Below, one piece after another: positions 42,946 to 53,758 of a DNA stretch of 64,000 nt. The translations under genes and the position numbers were made by a program. The notes below the pieces were generated by a model, which was given only the letters and a program-made list of their open reading frames with translations, was not told the DNA's origin and did not search any database. Numbering within the stretch: the stretch's first letter is position 1; the number at the start of each line of letters is the position of its first letter. Source of the stretch: Xanthostigma xanthostigma (taxonomy: Eukaryota > Arthropoda > Insecta > Raphidioptera > Raphidiidae); the NCBI GenBank assembly GCA_963575645.1, contig OY754464.1:9920001-9984000 (forward strand). The letters run 5' to 3'.

Positions 42946-43664
42946 ACTAGCACCCGGGTGCAAAAGAACGAATGGGGAAGGAAGGGACATGAGTACGCAC
43001 ATTCATCTTAGTGTACCGAGATGAATGTTGTGTCCAAACTTCATAATGATCGGAGTTACCGTTCAAAAGTTTTTGTCGTTAAAAAGCAGTACCTATTTAT
43101 ACTTTTTTTAAGTAATAAATTTCTTTTAATACCTATAATAAGTATTTAATTGAAAACACTGAAGGAAAATTATTTTTATAGTTGTAACAATTTTCAAATG
43201 AGCTATTAATTAGATTTATTTAATTTTAATTAGTCGTAATAAAATTTTAAAAAATTGAAATGTAAGCCTTAGAAGAAAGCAATGTAGAAAATAAAAAAAA
43301 AATAAATAAAAATATATTGGCCGACGTGGGGCTTGAACCCTAGACCCTGGAATTAAGAGTCTTACGCTCTATCGACTGAGCTATCCGGGCTTGTAAACTT
43401 GGCGCGCTAATATTGCAATATTTAGTTAAAGCATTTCACCTGATAATATTTGTCGGACGGACTAATTTTGAGATACATCTTGCAACATTTTTCATTGATG
43501 TTCCGCTCCAATTGGTCGTAGCGTAATATTATATAGCCTCGATAAATGAGCTATCCAACAAAAAATAAATTTCAATTCGAACCAGTAGCTACTGAGATTA
43601 GCGCGTTCAACCAACCAAACAAACAAACAAACTCTTCAAATTTATATATTAGGTAGTATATAGA
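42946..43664 (-). mobile_element. HT Helitron-like element with tRNA module
   Basis: The reverse strand runs from TCTATATACTACCTAATA to GCACCCGGGTGCTAGT. It has the full HT order: 5' block AACGCGCTAATCTCAG, tRNA-Lys module (43318-43390), AT-rich middle, GGTAACTCCGATCATTATG and the 3' end. 719 bp, non-autonomous. Confidence 0.8.
43318..43390 (-). pseudogene. tRNA-Lys(CTT)-like module inside HT element
   Basis: The reverse strand reads GCCCGGATAGCTCAGTCG ... ACTCTTAATTCCAGG ... GGGTTCAAGCCCCACG. Anticodon CTT and a near-complete B box remain; acceptor and anticodon stems have mismatches. Same position within HT as 6175 and 27103. Confidence 0.75.
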
Positions 43665-44290
43665 TGAAGTAAGAATTCGATCAGAAAAGGTGTGAGTCAT
43701 TACAGGTGATATAGGGAAAGTGCCAAGTTAATAATTAATAACACTTTACAATAATTTAATTTATTTACGTCACAGTGTTCTAAGTGGCTTACTCAAAAGT
43801 TATGACACTCGCATAAAACATGTCAACTCGATTAAGAAACTGGCGGAGTGTGTTTTACGGAGAAGCGGAACGAAGAAGGACTATTCAGGAGAAGAGTAGA
43901 GTGTTCAGCTAAATGAGGAGAAATGATATTTATCATCTTGTTAGTTTTAAACGGCAAGATAAATGTTTCGGCTCAACAGTCACTGCCTGGCAGTCGCTAT
44001 GAAATCACAATACATATAGTGGTAGGTTGAATGGGTTGAAGACGGTTGGAGGGGGGAGAGGAGGAGGGGTGGGGGGCTCTAGAAGGCGGTTGTGCGGTGC
44101 GACATATGTGTGTCGCAGTGGATATAAAGTAATATAAGTGCGGGAGTAGATTTATAACTCGTGTGAAGTGTGCAACATGAAGCGGGGGCGGTTCTGCGGT
44201 TTGCCTATACATACAGGGTGCAGTCGAGCTTTGCCTGTACGTAGTTCGCAAACAAAAAACTTGATACTGACACACTTCTGCAATTTGTCT
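43665..44290. other. unassigned region with G-rich tract
   Basis: The G-rich tract at 44046-44080 contains GGAGGGGGGAGAGGAGG and GGGGTGGGGGG, followed by the palindrome TGCGACATATGTGTGTCGCA (44097-44116) and a GATATAAAG box (44119 on). Could be a promoter-like or G-quadruplex site; no gene shown. Confidence 0.45.
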
Positions 44291-44965
44291 CGTACTCTGC
44301 ACATGAGGCTAGAAACACTGCCGGGATGTCTGTTGGCCGGCAGGCTGGCTACGAGGCTGGAAATGACGTCACTGCGGGCTCGCCTGCTAGCTCACAAGAT
44401 GGAATCTAAAGTCCGCTGCACACGAGGCTGGATTTGCCGCTGGGTTCCTTGCTATTGTTCCTATTATGTGCTCGCTTAACACGAGACGTTTTTACAAGTT
44501 TGCTCTGAGGGTAGATTCGGTGAGCGCGCAGTGGATAGAACGGTAACAAAGTGCATGTTTATTGTCTCTGAACAAAACACACACTATGGCATAGTGTTTG
44601 TTCAAGTCGCCCACATGACACGATGCTGTTTTCTGATTGGTTCTTGCTCAGAGCGTGCAGGGGATCTAGCAAGAAAAATACCCCTGTTTTAATTTTTTAA
44701 CCTATCTTGAGAGCTAGCAGCCCGCAGTGACGTCAATTCCAGCTTCGTACTCAGCCTACCGGTCAGCAGAAGTCCAAGCAGTGTTTCTAGTCTCGTGTGC
44801 AGCGGCCTTAAAATTAGAACAGCGGTTATTTTTCTTGCTCGGTCATCTGCTTGCTCTGAGCAAGAACCAATGAGGAAACAGTATCTTGTCACGTGGGCGG
44901 CATGAACAAACGGCTACAAACCAAACGCTGTGTGTATTCTGTTCAGAGACAATAAACGTCCACTT
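44291..44965 (+). mobile_element. Harbinger-type MITE (outer), split by its own family
   Basis: GAGGCTAGAAACACTGCC...GCTAGCTCACAAGATGG (to 44409) joins AAATTAGAACAGCGG (44812 on) as in 27802-28136 once the inner copy is removed. It continues to GAGCAAGAACCAATGAGG, TTGTCACGTGGGCG and about 44965, lacking the distal tip. Confidence 0.75.
44410..44808 (-). mobile_element. Harbinger-type MITE (inner), intact ends
   Basis: AGTCCGCTGCACACGAGGC and CTCGTGTGCAGCGGCCT are inverted termini flanked by TAA (44407-44409, 44809-44811). Body GGTGAGCGCGCAGTGG, TGACACGATGCTG and CAGTGACGTCAATTCC match 25508-25932 and 63179-63959. 399 bp, no transposase. Confidence 0.9.
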
Positions 44966-45730
44966 TTGTTAGTACGTGCGGCCGAAAGATGAAGCCACCG
45001 GGTCATATAGTGAAGTGAATGCATTGCGCCCGCCTTCTAGCTTGCTATTGGCTGTTTCGGAGATCCATGTGCGTCGGGTGTTTTCTATATTTTTCTTATG
45101 TTTATATGTTTTCTTATTCCGCACGGCACTGTCTGCGGGCAAGCAGGCGTTCACTAGCATATTATTGATGACGTGCCTGGCTTCATCTCTCACCGCGGGC
45201 ACTATCATTCTATCACTGCGCGCGTACCGAACCCACCTACAAGACAAGTTTGAAAATACGTCTGGTGTGAAGCAAGCAAATAGTTCGCTAATAATAAAGA
45301 GGTGCAAAATACCCTTTATATACTTTCGTATAAAAAAGAGGTGGTTTGCTTTCGTTTGTAATCTAATTCCGTTTTCTTGTGGGATTATCGAGTATTTTGT
45401 ATGATTTATAGACGGAAAAACGCGTTTCTAGAATGTTTTTGTCTGTCTGTTTGTACCAGCATCACTTAGAAAACGAGTGAACTGCTTTGGATGAAACACT
45501 TGTAATTGGCAAGGCTAGTAGAGTGTAAGGCTGCCTCGTTCCATTGGACCAATGAGCGTGAGTATGGAAATGGTGTCAACTGGCGGTCCGTTCATATGAA
45601 TTACAATAAGAGAATAGACATATTTTTTTTTTTATAAAACTTCGATTAATATTTATACCTAAAATATTGTAATTTTTAATCTTTGTGAGTTGGGCTGAAT
45701 GTCTGTAGACTCATTATCTTTATATTAAAC
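44966..45730. other. unassigned, opposed open frames
   Basis: The + frame 44976-45404 reads MRPKDEATGSYSEVNALRPP with a hydrophobic stretch (FSIFFLCLYVFLF) and LLMTCLASSLTAGTIILSL. The - frame 45307-44969 overlaps it. I recognise neither; the composition is GC-richer than the neighbours. It could be old element or host flank. Confidence 0.35.
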
Positions 45731-46040
45731 ACTAGCGGTCCCGCCTGGTTTCACCCGGGTGCAAAAAAACGAATGGTGGGGGGGGGTACATGAGTACGCA
45801 CGTTCATCTTAGTTTACCGAGATGAATGTTGTGTCCAAATGTAACTATGATCGGAGTTACCGTTCAAAAGTTTTTGTCGGATGGACATTTACATTTTGCA
45901 ACATTTTTCATTGATGCTCCGCTCCTATTGGTCGTAGCGTGATATTATATAGCGTATAGCCTTCCTCGATAAATGGACTATCCAACAAAAAACATTTTTC
46001 AAATCGAACCAGTAGTTCCTGAGATTAACGCGTTCAACAA
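45731..46040 (-). mobile_element. HT element without tRNA module
   Basis: ACTAGCGGTCCCGCCTGG at the 3' tip, then GATCGGAGTTACCGTTC, GGTCGTAGCGTGATATTAT and TTCCTGAGATTAACGCGTTC. The middle containing the tRNA module is deleted and the 5' tip is lost. Confidence 0.75.
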
Positions 46041-46502
46041 AACAATGAATGGCGGACATTGTCAAATAACTATTTTTTTTTTAAATTTTATTTATTTTAT
46101 ATTTTTTTATTTGCTTTCTTCTATTTTTATGTTAAGAAAAAGACGGTCGAATATTTTTGTCGAGAAAATGATTCAAAAATACTCACAAATATTGCAAGTA
46201 TCAATCAATATTTTGACTTCTGTAATGTTGTTAAATACTCCCATAAAAGTGGAAAAAAGCGACATTGCCTCACAATAATTTGACAGATCCGCCGAATGAC
46301 GTCATTACTATCAAACGGAACAACGCAACATATACGCTACTTTTATTTAACCGGTTACGCTGGGATTAAGAACGCTCTCGTCAAAGTTTACAAAAACGTC
46401 AACGAAGGCACGGGTATGATAAATAGGATTTTAATATTTAAAATATCTATTTAGTATTTGTTAAATTTGAAATAAAAAAAAGTTAAAAAAACCAATGACT
46501 AC
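46041..46502. other. unassigned AT-rich DNA
   Basis: A short frame at 45973-46278 starts inside the HT element and is not credible as a gene. Confidence 0.4.
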
Positions 46503-46506
46503 AATT

Positions 46507-47092
46507 TTTTGACGTGATAACGTCTTATAAATTGATGAATCACCAATCTTATAAATTGATAAAACACCGGCTGCATGCACGAAAAAGTGTAACGTTCCTA
46601 ACGTAACGGTCGTAACGTTCCGCCTGACCCTGTGCGTGCTTTTCTCGAAAACGGCCCTAACGATTTGGATGAAATTTACTGAAAAGGGATTTTGGGGGGC
46701 AAAAAATCGTTTTAGCTAGGTCTCATCTCTCGAAAAAATCGTTTTCTTACAAATTTTATCATTATAAAAATCAATTTTTTGACGTATGAAAATACTTAAA
46801 TATTGTAAGTAGGTTTTGGAATTTTATATAAACAGTGAAACAATTGTTTTCAAAATATTATGACAGCTAATCTTTGAGACTTAAAATAAATACGAAAGAA
46901 AGAAAGTTAATAAAAAAAAAAATATTTTTATAGGTGTGAGTAATTTAATAAATAAAATTTACCTAAATTTGAAGCGAAAGATGCAATATCATAGATTCGA
47001 ATTATTATAATTATTATATAAATTTAGGTTATGTATTACAGAATACGTTATCACGTAAAACTATCGTCCGTAAACCGACTTTACAGACATCC
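46507..47092 (-). mobile_element. AATT-targeting element L, copy 3
   Basis: Flanked by AATT (46503-46506, 47093-47096). The reverse strand starts GGATGTCTGTAAAGTCGG and ends TTATCACGTCAAAA. Its inside differs from copies 1 and 2 except near the ends (CGTTCCGCCTGACCC, ACACCGGCTGCATGC). Confidence 0.8.
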
Positions 47093-47096
47093 AATT

Positions 47097-48099
47097 TTTT
47101 TTTTATGAGAATTAGTTCATAATTTTAGTTGTTTTTTACTTTTTATGTAGAAGAAAAATAGAAAAAAAAAACTAAAACTATGAATATTTGTGATACTAAT
47201 GTATATAGGGTGTTTTAAAATAACTGAAGTAGTAGATAAATCCATATTAAAATACCTGTCACTGTTTTAAAATCTCTACTTTTAATAAAACTCTAGCGCA
47301 TGTTGAGACAATGTACGCGATAAACGCGAGAACCTTTGAACCAATTTGTAAAACTATTTCACTGTTTGTAAAGGTCGCTGCATACCTACAAAGCTGGTTT
47401 CGTCTAAAATGTTTAGAAATACCATCACTTATTAAAATATTATTTAAAATCGTAAGAGTCAGTCCTCTGGTCGGTCACCAACCCGAAAAAATTGACAAAA
47501 TACATAAGTTTGTAAACATGTAATTTAAGAAATTAATGAATTTTCTTCAGATAAATTGTGATCATATTATGTAAACACTATACTTTCTGATAGTTACAAT
47601 GAAGTATAAATATAAAAAAAAACTTTTGTCATGAAATTTGGAGTACAGTCTCCTGCCTTAATTTTTCAATGATGCACTGTTGTCTACCGATCGCAAAGCT
47701 ATCATTTTGAGTTAAACGGAACGTTATCAGTGTGAAGTTCGTTACGTGAAGACAGAGCGGCGCTATCGCTATATGAAAACTTTAAAACTATTTATAGATA
47801 TTATTAAATTATGTTGAAATACTCAGTTCCTTGGGATCAGTCCCATGGTAACAGTCCCATGCTGTGAAAGATGACAGGGAAAACTGTTGGTACTAGTTGT
47901 TCATGTGTTTTAATGTATGTTACCTTTGATCAAATTTTGGAAAAACTTCCTGTGTCTCGTTTACAGTTAAAGTTACAAGAAAAATTTGGTTTTCCTTTAT
48001 AAAATCATCCCGTGTCAATTTCATTTAAAATAAAATAAATTGTCTAATACTGAAAATTGCTGCTGGCCCCATTATTAACTAATTTTATATTCAATCTAA
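47097..48099. other. unassigned AT-rich DNA
   Basis: No gene or repeat boundary recognised. Confidence 0.4.
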
Positions 48100-48245
48100 A
48101 GCACTTAAGGAGGTTGATGCGTTACAGTCCCAATCAAAAGTAAGTCGAATTCTAAATGGGAATTTTTCCATAATAAATTTTTACAAAAGGTTATAAGTCG
48201 ATGATACCAATAAATTATTATCATAAAGGCATAAATAATTTTTTT
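48100..48245 (-). repeat. interspersed repeat R, copy 2
   Basis: AAGGAGGTTGATGCG, AAGTAAGTCGAATTC and GGTTATAAGTCGATGATACC are the reverse complement of 7795-7955. Confidence 0.7.
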
Positions 48246-48330
48246 TTTTAATATTAATTAATTAGTTCAGTATTTTACTTAATGGACTAACTTTTGAATT
48301 TTTTGTACAAAGTTAGGTTAGAAAAAAATG

Positions 48331-48978
48331 GTTGTCTGTAAAGTCGGTTTACGGACGATAGTTTTACGTGATAACGTATTCCGTAATACATAACCTAAAC
48401 CTCCCAAAATTTGGTTTCAATCCGCTTATCCTTGGTGTCGGAATGATAAGAAATGTCAAAAGTGACGTTTGCAACTTACAAAGTATTATGTTCTAATAAT
48501 AATTAGTTATTCCAATACTTAACTTAGCAGGCTTTGCATTTCACAATATACTAATGTCAAAAAATTGAATTAAACATTAGAAATGCAGCTGTTTTCTTGT
48601 TAAGACAAGACATACGTTTGCTTCTAATTTCCATGTACGGCAAACAAAGACAACCGACCGCGTCGCGTCATGCATTACACAACATTGCATTTATACAGCT
48701 ATTTTTCTATATAAATTTGTATAAAAAAACTGTTTAGGCAAATTCTGTTATACGAAATCTATGTAAAATGTTCTCCTCTTTCGTTTAAGACTGGTTTCAA
48801 ACCGATCTGATTTAAATTGAGCGAGAAATTAGCAAAAAGCACGCACAGGGTCAGGCGGAACGTTACGCGTTAGGAACGTTAGGAACGTTACGTTACACTT
48901 TTTCGAACATGCAGCCGGTGTTTTATCAATTTATAATATTGGTGATTCATCAATTTATAAGACGTTATCACGTCAAAA
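48331..48978 (+). mobile_element. element L, copy 4, carrying repeat N sequence
   Basis: GTTGTCTGTAAAGTCGG start and GACGTTATCACGTCAAAA end. The centre (48400-48835) is repeat N material as at 33890-34370, in the same order. Flanks do not show a clean AATT pair. Confidence 0.7.
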
Positions 48979-49651
48979 TAAATTTATGTAAATATCTGTA
49001 TTTTACATATTTTTTGAAGTAAATAATTAAAAAAATGAAATTAAAAGTATTAAAAATCAAAATTAAATCATTAAAAAGTTGAAAATTCAGTAAAAATTGT
49101 TAAAATTGTCAAGAACAAAAGTCCATAATATTTAATATTTTTTTTTATTGATTAAAATTAATTAAATTAGAAAAAATATTAAAATATGCGTAAGACATCG
49201 ATGCTTTACATAGTTAGTTTTCGGAACTGCTGACATTTGGTTATTTGCAAAAAATTAAAATGTACTGTTTGCATGCTAGGTTGACATATTTTCCGTAAGA
49301 CTACATGTAAAAGTTTTTTTAATTTTTAACTTTATAAATCTCCTAATAATTTTGGATTTTTTACAGAAAATTTTGTCATAAAAAAAAAACTATTAAAAAA
49401 ACTTTATTTCAGATTTTTTTTATCTTCGTAAAACGGCTGAAAGTGACCCTGTTAGTAGAGAAATGCCCAAAATATTTAAATTTGATTGAATTCTTATGAA
49501 AAATGATTAACGGATGAACAATACACCTTGTATAATATATATATGCATGTATATATAGATATGTGTGCAACATAATTCATTTCAAGCGAAGCCTCTCGTT
49601 GATATCTCGAGCCCAGGCCTTGTTGGCTGTTCGTATAACTATAATCCGTTT
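48979..49651. other. unassigned, very AT-rich
   Basis: No gene; the reverse frame at 49494-49793 has no family pattern. Confidence 0.4.
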
Positions 49652-50211
49652 TAGGGCTGGGATTAGTTATCGATATATCGATAACTGTCTCTTTTTTATC
49701 GATTATGTATGGGTTCAAATAAAAAATGGGCGTGATTAATTTGCATGTAAATAATGTATATAAGTAAAATAATAAAAATATTGAGATTAGCATTAGCGTT
49801 TCGTTTGCGACCCGGCGTCTGAACTAATAGCGTTGAGCAAATTCTACCAGATTTGCTTCTGAACTAATAGCTTTGAGCGAATTCTAACAGATGTCGCTAC
49901 TTGGCACTAAAACGTTTTTTTTGTTTGTTTCTGAACTAATAGCTTCGAGCAAATTCTATCAGATGTCGCTACATCTTACTAAAACAGTTTTTTTACAAAT
50001 TTTATACAAAATTAAAAACACACAATTACAAGACACATTTACAAAATTTCATTAAAATCGGTTCAGTGGTTTCGGAGACCAGCGCGGACGAACATCGTGA
50101 CACGAGATTTTTACATACCGGGTGTTCAAAAATGCTACCATTGAGGTCGATAATATTTCCAAAATATAAATTACCGATAATTTGGCATCACTGCTCGGAG
50201 CTCCCAGCCCT
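49652..50211. mobile_element. possible hAT element holding repeat P
   Basis: TAGGGCTGGGATTAG at the left and AGCTCCCAGCCCTA at the right are hAT-like inverted tips, but flanking 8-mers (ATCCGTTT, TAAGTGTG) do not match. Inside, 49800-50116 is repeat P, with three GAACTAATAGC units. Confidence 0.5.
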
Positions 50212-50554
50212 ATAAGTGTGTGTGTGTGTGTGTTGGCTGTATCATACTATCGTCGATAAATCAGGCGGGTGGATTTACCGACCGATCTACCCGTTTTGTA
50301 CAAATATTCTCACACAGTCGTACTCCCAGCTACAAACTCTCTAACATAAATAGAGTGCTTTTATTGTATAAATACGACTACTTAGTATCATCCTGAGACT
50401 GTCATTGCCTTTGAAATTCATTTCGTTCTGTGTATGATGTTAATTTTTATTGTAATTGATCGGTCAACCGAACTGACCGATTTTCAATAATGTTCTACCA
50501 TATACTTTTATTTTATACCAAGCATAAAAATAAGATCGTAATGGAACCATTAGG
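50212..50554. other. unassigned, (GT)n microsatellite
   Basis: (GT)n at about 50216-50233; no gene. Confidence 0.45.
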
Positions 50555-50562
50555 GTGCAAAG

Positions 50563-51219
50563 CAGCGTTGCCAGTTTTTTTTTTTTTGCCAAGTCGGGAT
50601 TTTGGAAGACTTTGAGTGAAAACAGCGGGATTTTTTCGTCGAAAGCGGGACATAGTAAAAAAACGTATATAATCAGAAGTTTTCAAATATTTATCTTTTT
50701 ATTTGAATTAAAATTACGTTTACGTGACAATAGGCAGCAAAAATAGCCATAGAAAATGTATTTTAATAAAAATATAATATTTTAAAACAGATTTACCCTA
50801 TCGTTAAATAGTTGAGTCTTATTCGTCTTTAAAAAAAAAAAAACAGAAATCAAAATCAAAAAAGTTTTATTCATTATTATAGGAAAATATGGCGTTTCAA
50901 ACAATAGCCTGTGGAGTGAGTGTTACAAATTGCAACTTACAATAAGAGAATAATTATTTATAAGAATTACTTCTTTATGATATTTCTGTGAAGATTTAAC
51001 TTCTTTCCTTTTTCTCTTTAATAAAGATGATGAACTCAATTCACAGGATAGCTGTAAAAAATTGTTTAAACTGGCCGGTACTCACTTGTCTGTGCCACCC
51101 ACCCACAATTCCTCAGCACGCTGCGCGCACGGTCGAATTATCCCCAAAAAGCGGGACTGAGCCTGTCCCGCGCGGGACATTTAATTTTGATTTAAAAATC
51201 GGGACGTCTGGCAACGCTG
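50563..51219. mobile_element. hAT MITE, CAGCGTTGCCAG termini
   Basis: CAGCGTTGCCAG and CTGGCAACGCTG are perfect inverted tips, flanked by GTGCAAAG (50555-50562, 51220-51227). Subterminal CGGGATTTT / AAAATCGGGAC blocks (GTCGGGATTTTGG, AAAAATCGGGACG) are inverted too. The GC-richer core at 51070-51150 is non-coding. Confidence 0.95.
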
Positions 51220-51227
51220 GTGCAAAG

Positions 51228-53044
51228 ATATATTTCTGTCATAAGAACTCGTTGGCTCCGATTGGCTGAATGTCATAGAAAAATACATAAAGTTTTTGAA
51301 ACAGAGATACAATTGACTCTCTGTTTTGACCATAGAGAGATATTAGACTGGAGTACGCGAGTGAGCCGTGAAAGTGTCTGCAATTCAGACAGAGAACAGT
51401 TCCTTATCTCTATGGTAACAATGATACAAAACAATGCTGATTTGAGTAAACAAATATTTGGATTTCTGGAATTTCCGCAGCGTTCTCTCTCTCAACTGAG
51501 GACACTTATGGCAAGCATACGAAGTAGCGAACTCTAGTTACTTATATCTCTGTGGTTTTGACATGTCTATGATGACGTAAAGATACGTGGCTATCATCCT
51601 ATCATCGGAGAAATCAGGGAATTACATCGAAAAAATTATCAAGCTGACATTAACTGTCTCGTTTCAATTCAATAATTTGATATCAATCTACCAACACAAT
51701 CAGGTACTGCACAACACATGTCATGCTTCTTCTTCGATTTTTCAATTTTTTATTTTCAAAATACGCAATGTTTTATTATATAAAACGCTTCGCATAGGAT
51801 AGTTCACTGAAATGCTGAGTAGATTGCGCGTGGTTAAAGTAAAGTCCCAATACTGTTAATAAAAAATGTTCTACTTCGATTCACCACTGTTCAGAACGAT
51901 CGGCGTCGCACAATCTAAGCGGGCGCATGGTAAAATACGTCTTCGGCGGCTCTCTAATCCACAATTTAATAACTCTATGAACAAAAGGTATACCGTGAGG
52001 CATAATATCGGTGCGGTATTTTCACTTCCGGAATCTCGTCCCAACATTTAGGTATATATTATGTGTGTAGTATGTAATACGAGGTCCCTTTTCTGAATTA
52101 GGTTAGGTGCTAACGTCCGTGTGTGAGGATTTCTAGACGTAGCACTGTAACCGACTTCCCCCCTCTTCCTCCCGATTCCCGAACATTTCACCTTCATCAT
52201 ATTGGGACCGTAGGATATATTATTATGTATGTATTTTGTAAGTACTATAATACAGAAGGGATTGTTATAGGTATAAGAAAAAGGGTTCATCTGTTTTTGT
52301 TATGAATTAATGATCGTGCTCAGACATTGTTTTGTGTAAATAACAAGTGTTTCTGGCATTTAATTAATAAACCAACAGCCTCCAGTGATGTCACCTTTTT
52401 GAAATTGATCTTTAATTATATGCGATATACCGGGTCGGAATCAGGACGGGTTATGAAGACAATTGGGCTTTTGAATGAATTTTTTTTTTGTCATAAATGG
52501 AAAGATCGTATATAAGCTTTATAACAAAACTTTTTTTCTTTTTTTTATTTTCGTTATAATTCAAAAGTTATATCAAATTAAAAATAAATTTTTGTACCCA
52601 GTTCCGAGAACGCGCCGACATTTCCCGAACATAATGTGACGTCATAATGTTTTAGTCAATACACATGTAGAAGCCATTGATAGTATACTGCGCATATACA
52701 TTTTACCATTATGACGTCACAACTGTCAAAAACAATTTTAGAGCGTTTGCAGTCACGTGATTTTTTTTAATATTTTATCAATTTTAAATTGCTTATAATT
52801 AATTTAAAAAAAGTTTTTTGAAAGTTTTTCGCATCGATTATCAATATTATTTATAACAAAGTTTTAAAATACAATAAAAAAATCGATCATTATTTTTTTT
52901 TCAAAAGCCTAATTGTAGCGGGCCGCGAGCGGAAAACGAACCTAATCGCAACATTTATTTTTGAAGTTAATACAATCTTTTGATGCGTTCTGAAAAAATG
53001 ATGAGAGCGAATTTTTACGGTGTAAAGGTCGCTATACCATATTA
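51228..53044. other. unassigned; open frame 51220-51537
   Basis: The + frame at 51228-51537 (FDHREILDWSTRVSRESVCN, EQFLISMVTMIQNN) is unusually clean for this window and adjoins the insertion site of the hAT MITE, but I do not recognise it. An inverted pair around TGACGTCATAATG / CATTATGACGTCA lies at 52634-52720. Nothing else found. Confidence 0.35.
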
Positions 53045-53230
53045 TAGTGTTCAAATCTTTGATTAACGTCTGATTAGAACTCTTCAATAAATAAAATTAT
53101 CGACTAATTTTTCAGAAAATATATATTACTAAAAAATATATATAATTAATACATTAACGTTTCGATCCGAATTTGGACCTTCTTCAGAACTGATCTAAAA
53201 AATATAAAAAGTAATTAATATTTAGTTTCT
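53045..53230 (-). repeat. repeat U, longer copy
   Basis: The reverse strand has CTGAAGAAGGTCC...GGATCGAAACGTTAATG, then AGTCGATAATTTTATTTATT and GAAGAGTTCTAATCAGACG. Same blocks as 12364-12680. Possibly a retroposon tail. Confidence 0.6.
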
Positions 53231-53343
53231 AATTAGTGTTTTTATAAAATTCGTCCAAAGTTATTAATATCAAAATATTGAAAAAATAATAATTATAGTG
53301 TACCTCGGCGTCAACTTAGTTAAAGAAAAGTATTATTTCAATA

Positions 53344-53745
53344 ATAATAATTCTCGACTTTACGTCATAACAGACGCCATTCGCACCATTACTATTTTCC
53401 ATCTATCAACACTTCCCGTTATTTTCTACATTTTTAACTAATTAATAGCAATGAGCGAATGAAGGAATTTTAGGACACTAAAATAAGGTAGGCAAATTTT
53501 GAGCATAGGAGTTTGACAGGTAATCGGCCATGGCCTTGAATAAGGAACCATCTCGACATTTATCTAAGGAATTGTTGAGGGAAACCATGGAAAATATCAA
53601 CAAGATTGTCGGTACAGGAATTACCGTTTCTCGGCGAGAGGTAGCAGGAAAAACTCCCAGCCACATCTACCCCCGCCGGGATTCGAACCCGGTACTTCCC
53701 GAATGCGAGTCTAGTGCTCTCACCACTACGCTACACCGCTCGGTA
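53344..53745 (-). mobile_element. full-length tRNA-derived SINE
   Basis: A 13-bp TATTATTTCAATA lies on both sides (53331-53343, 53746-53758). The reverse strand opens with CCGAGCGGTGTAGCGTAGTG and CCGGGTTCGAATCCCG (A- and B-box-like), then a ~300-bp body ending near GTCGAGAATTATTATT. Reference copy of the family here. Confidence 0.9.
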
Positions 53746-53758
53746 TATTATTTCAATA

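Noticed and set aside
6175-43390. Three functional tRNA-Lys genes
   Set aside because: Each is embedded in an HT element and has mismatches in acceptor or anticodon stems; one has anticodon GTT. They are element parts.
44976-45404. Membrane protein gene
   Set aside because: The frame has a hydrophobic stretch, but an equally long frame opposes it, there is no family match and no splice or promoter evidence.
49652-50211. A confirmed hAT element
   Set aside because: Tips look right, but the flanking 8-mers do not match, so it is kept only as possible.
10150-53200. Hammerhead ribozymes: CTGAAGA + short stem + GAAAC at 10155-10190 (-), 10212-10250 (+) and 53165-53195 (-)
   Set aside because: The core CUGANGA and GAAA fit, and Penelope-like elements are known to carry hammerheads, but there is an extra base before stem II and I see no upstream NUH strand to form stem III.
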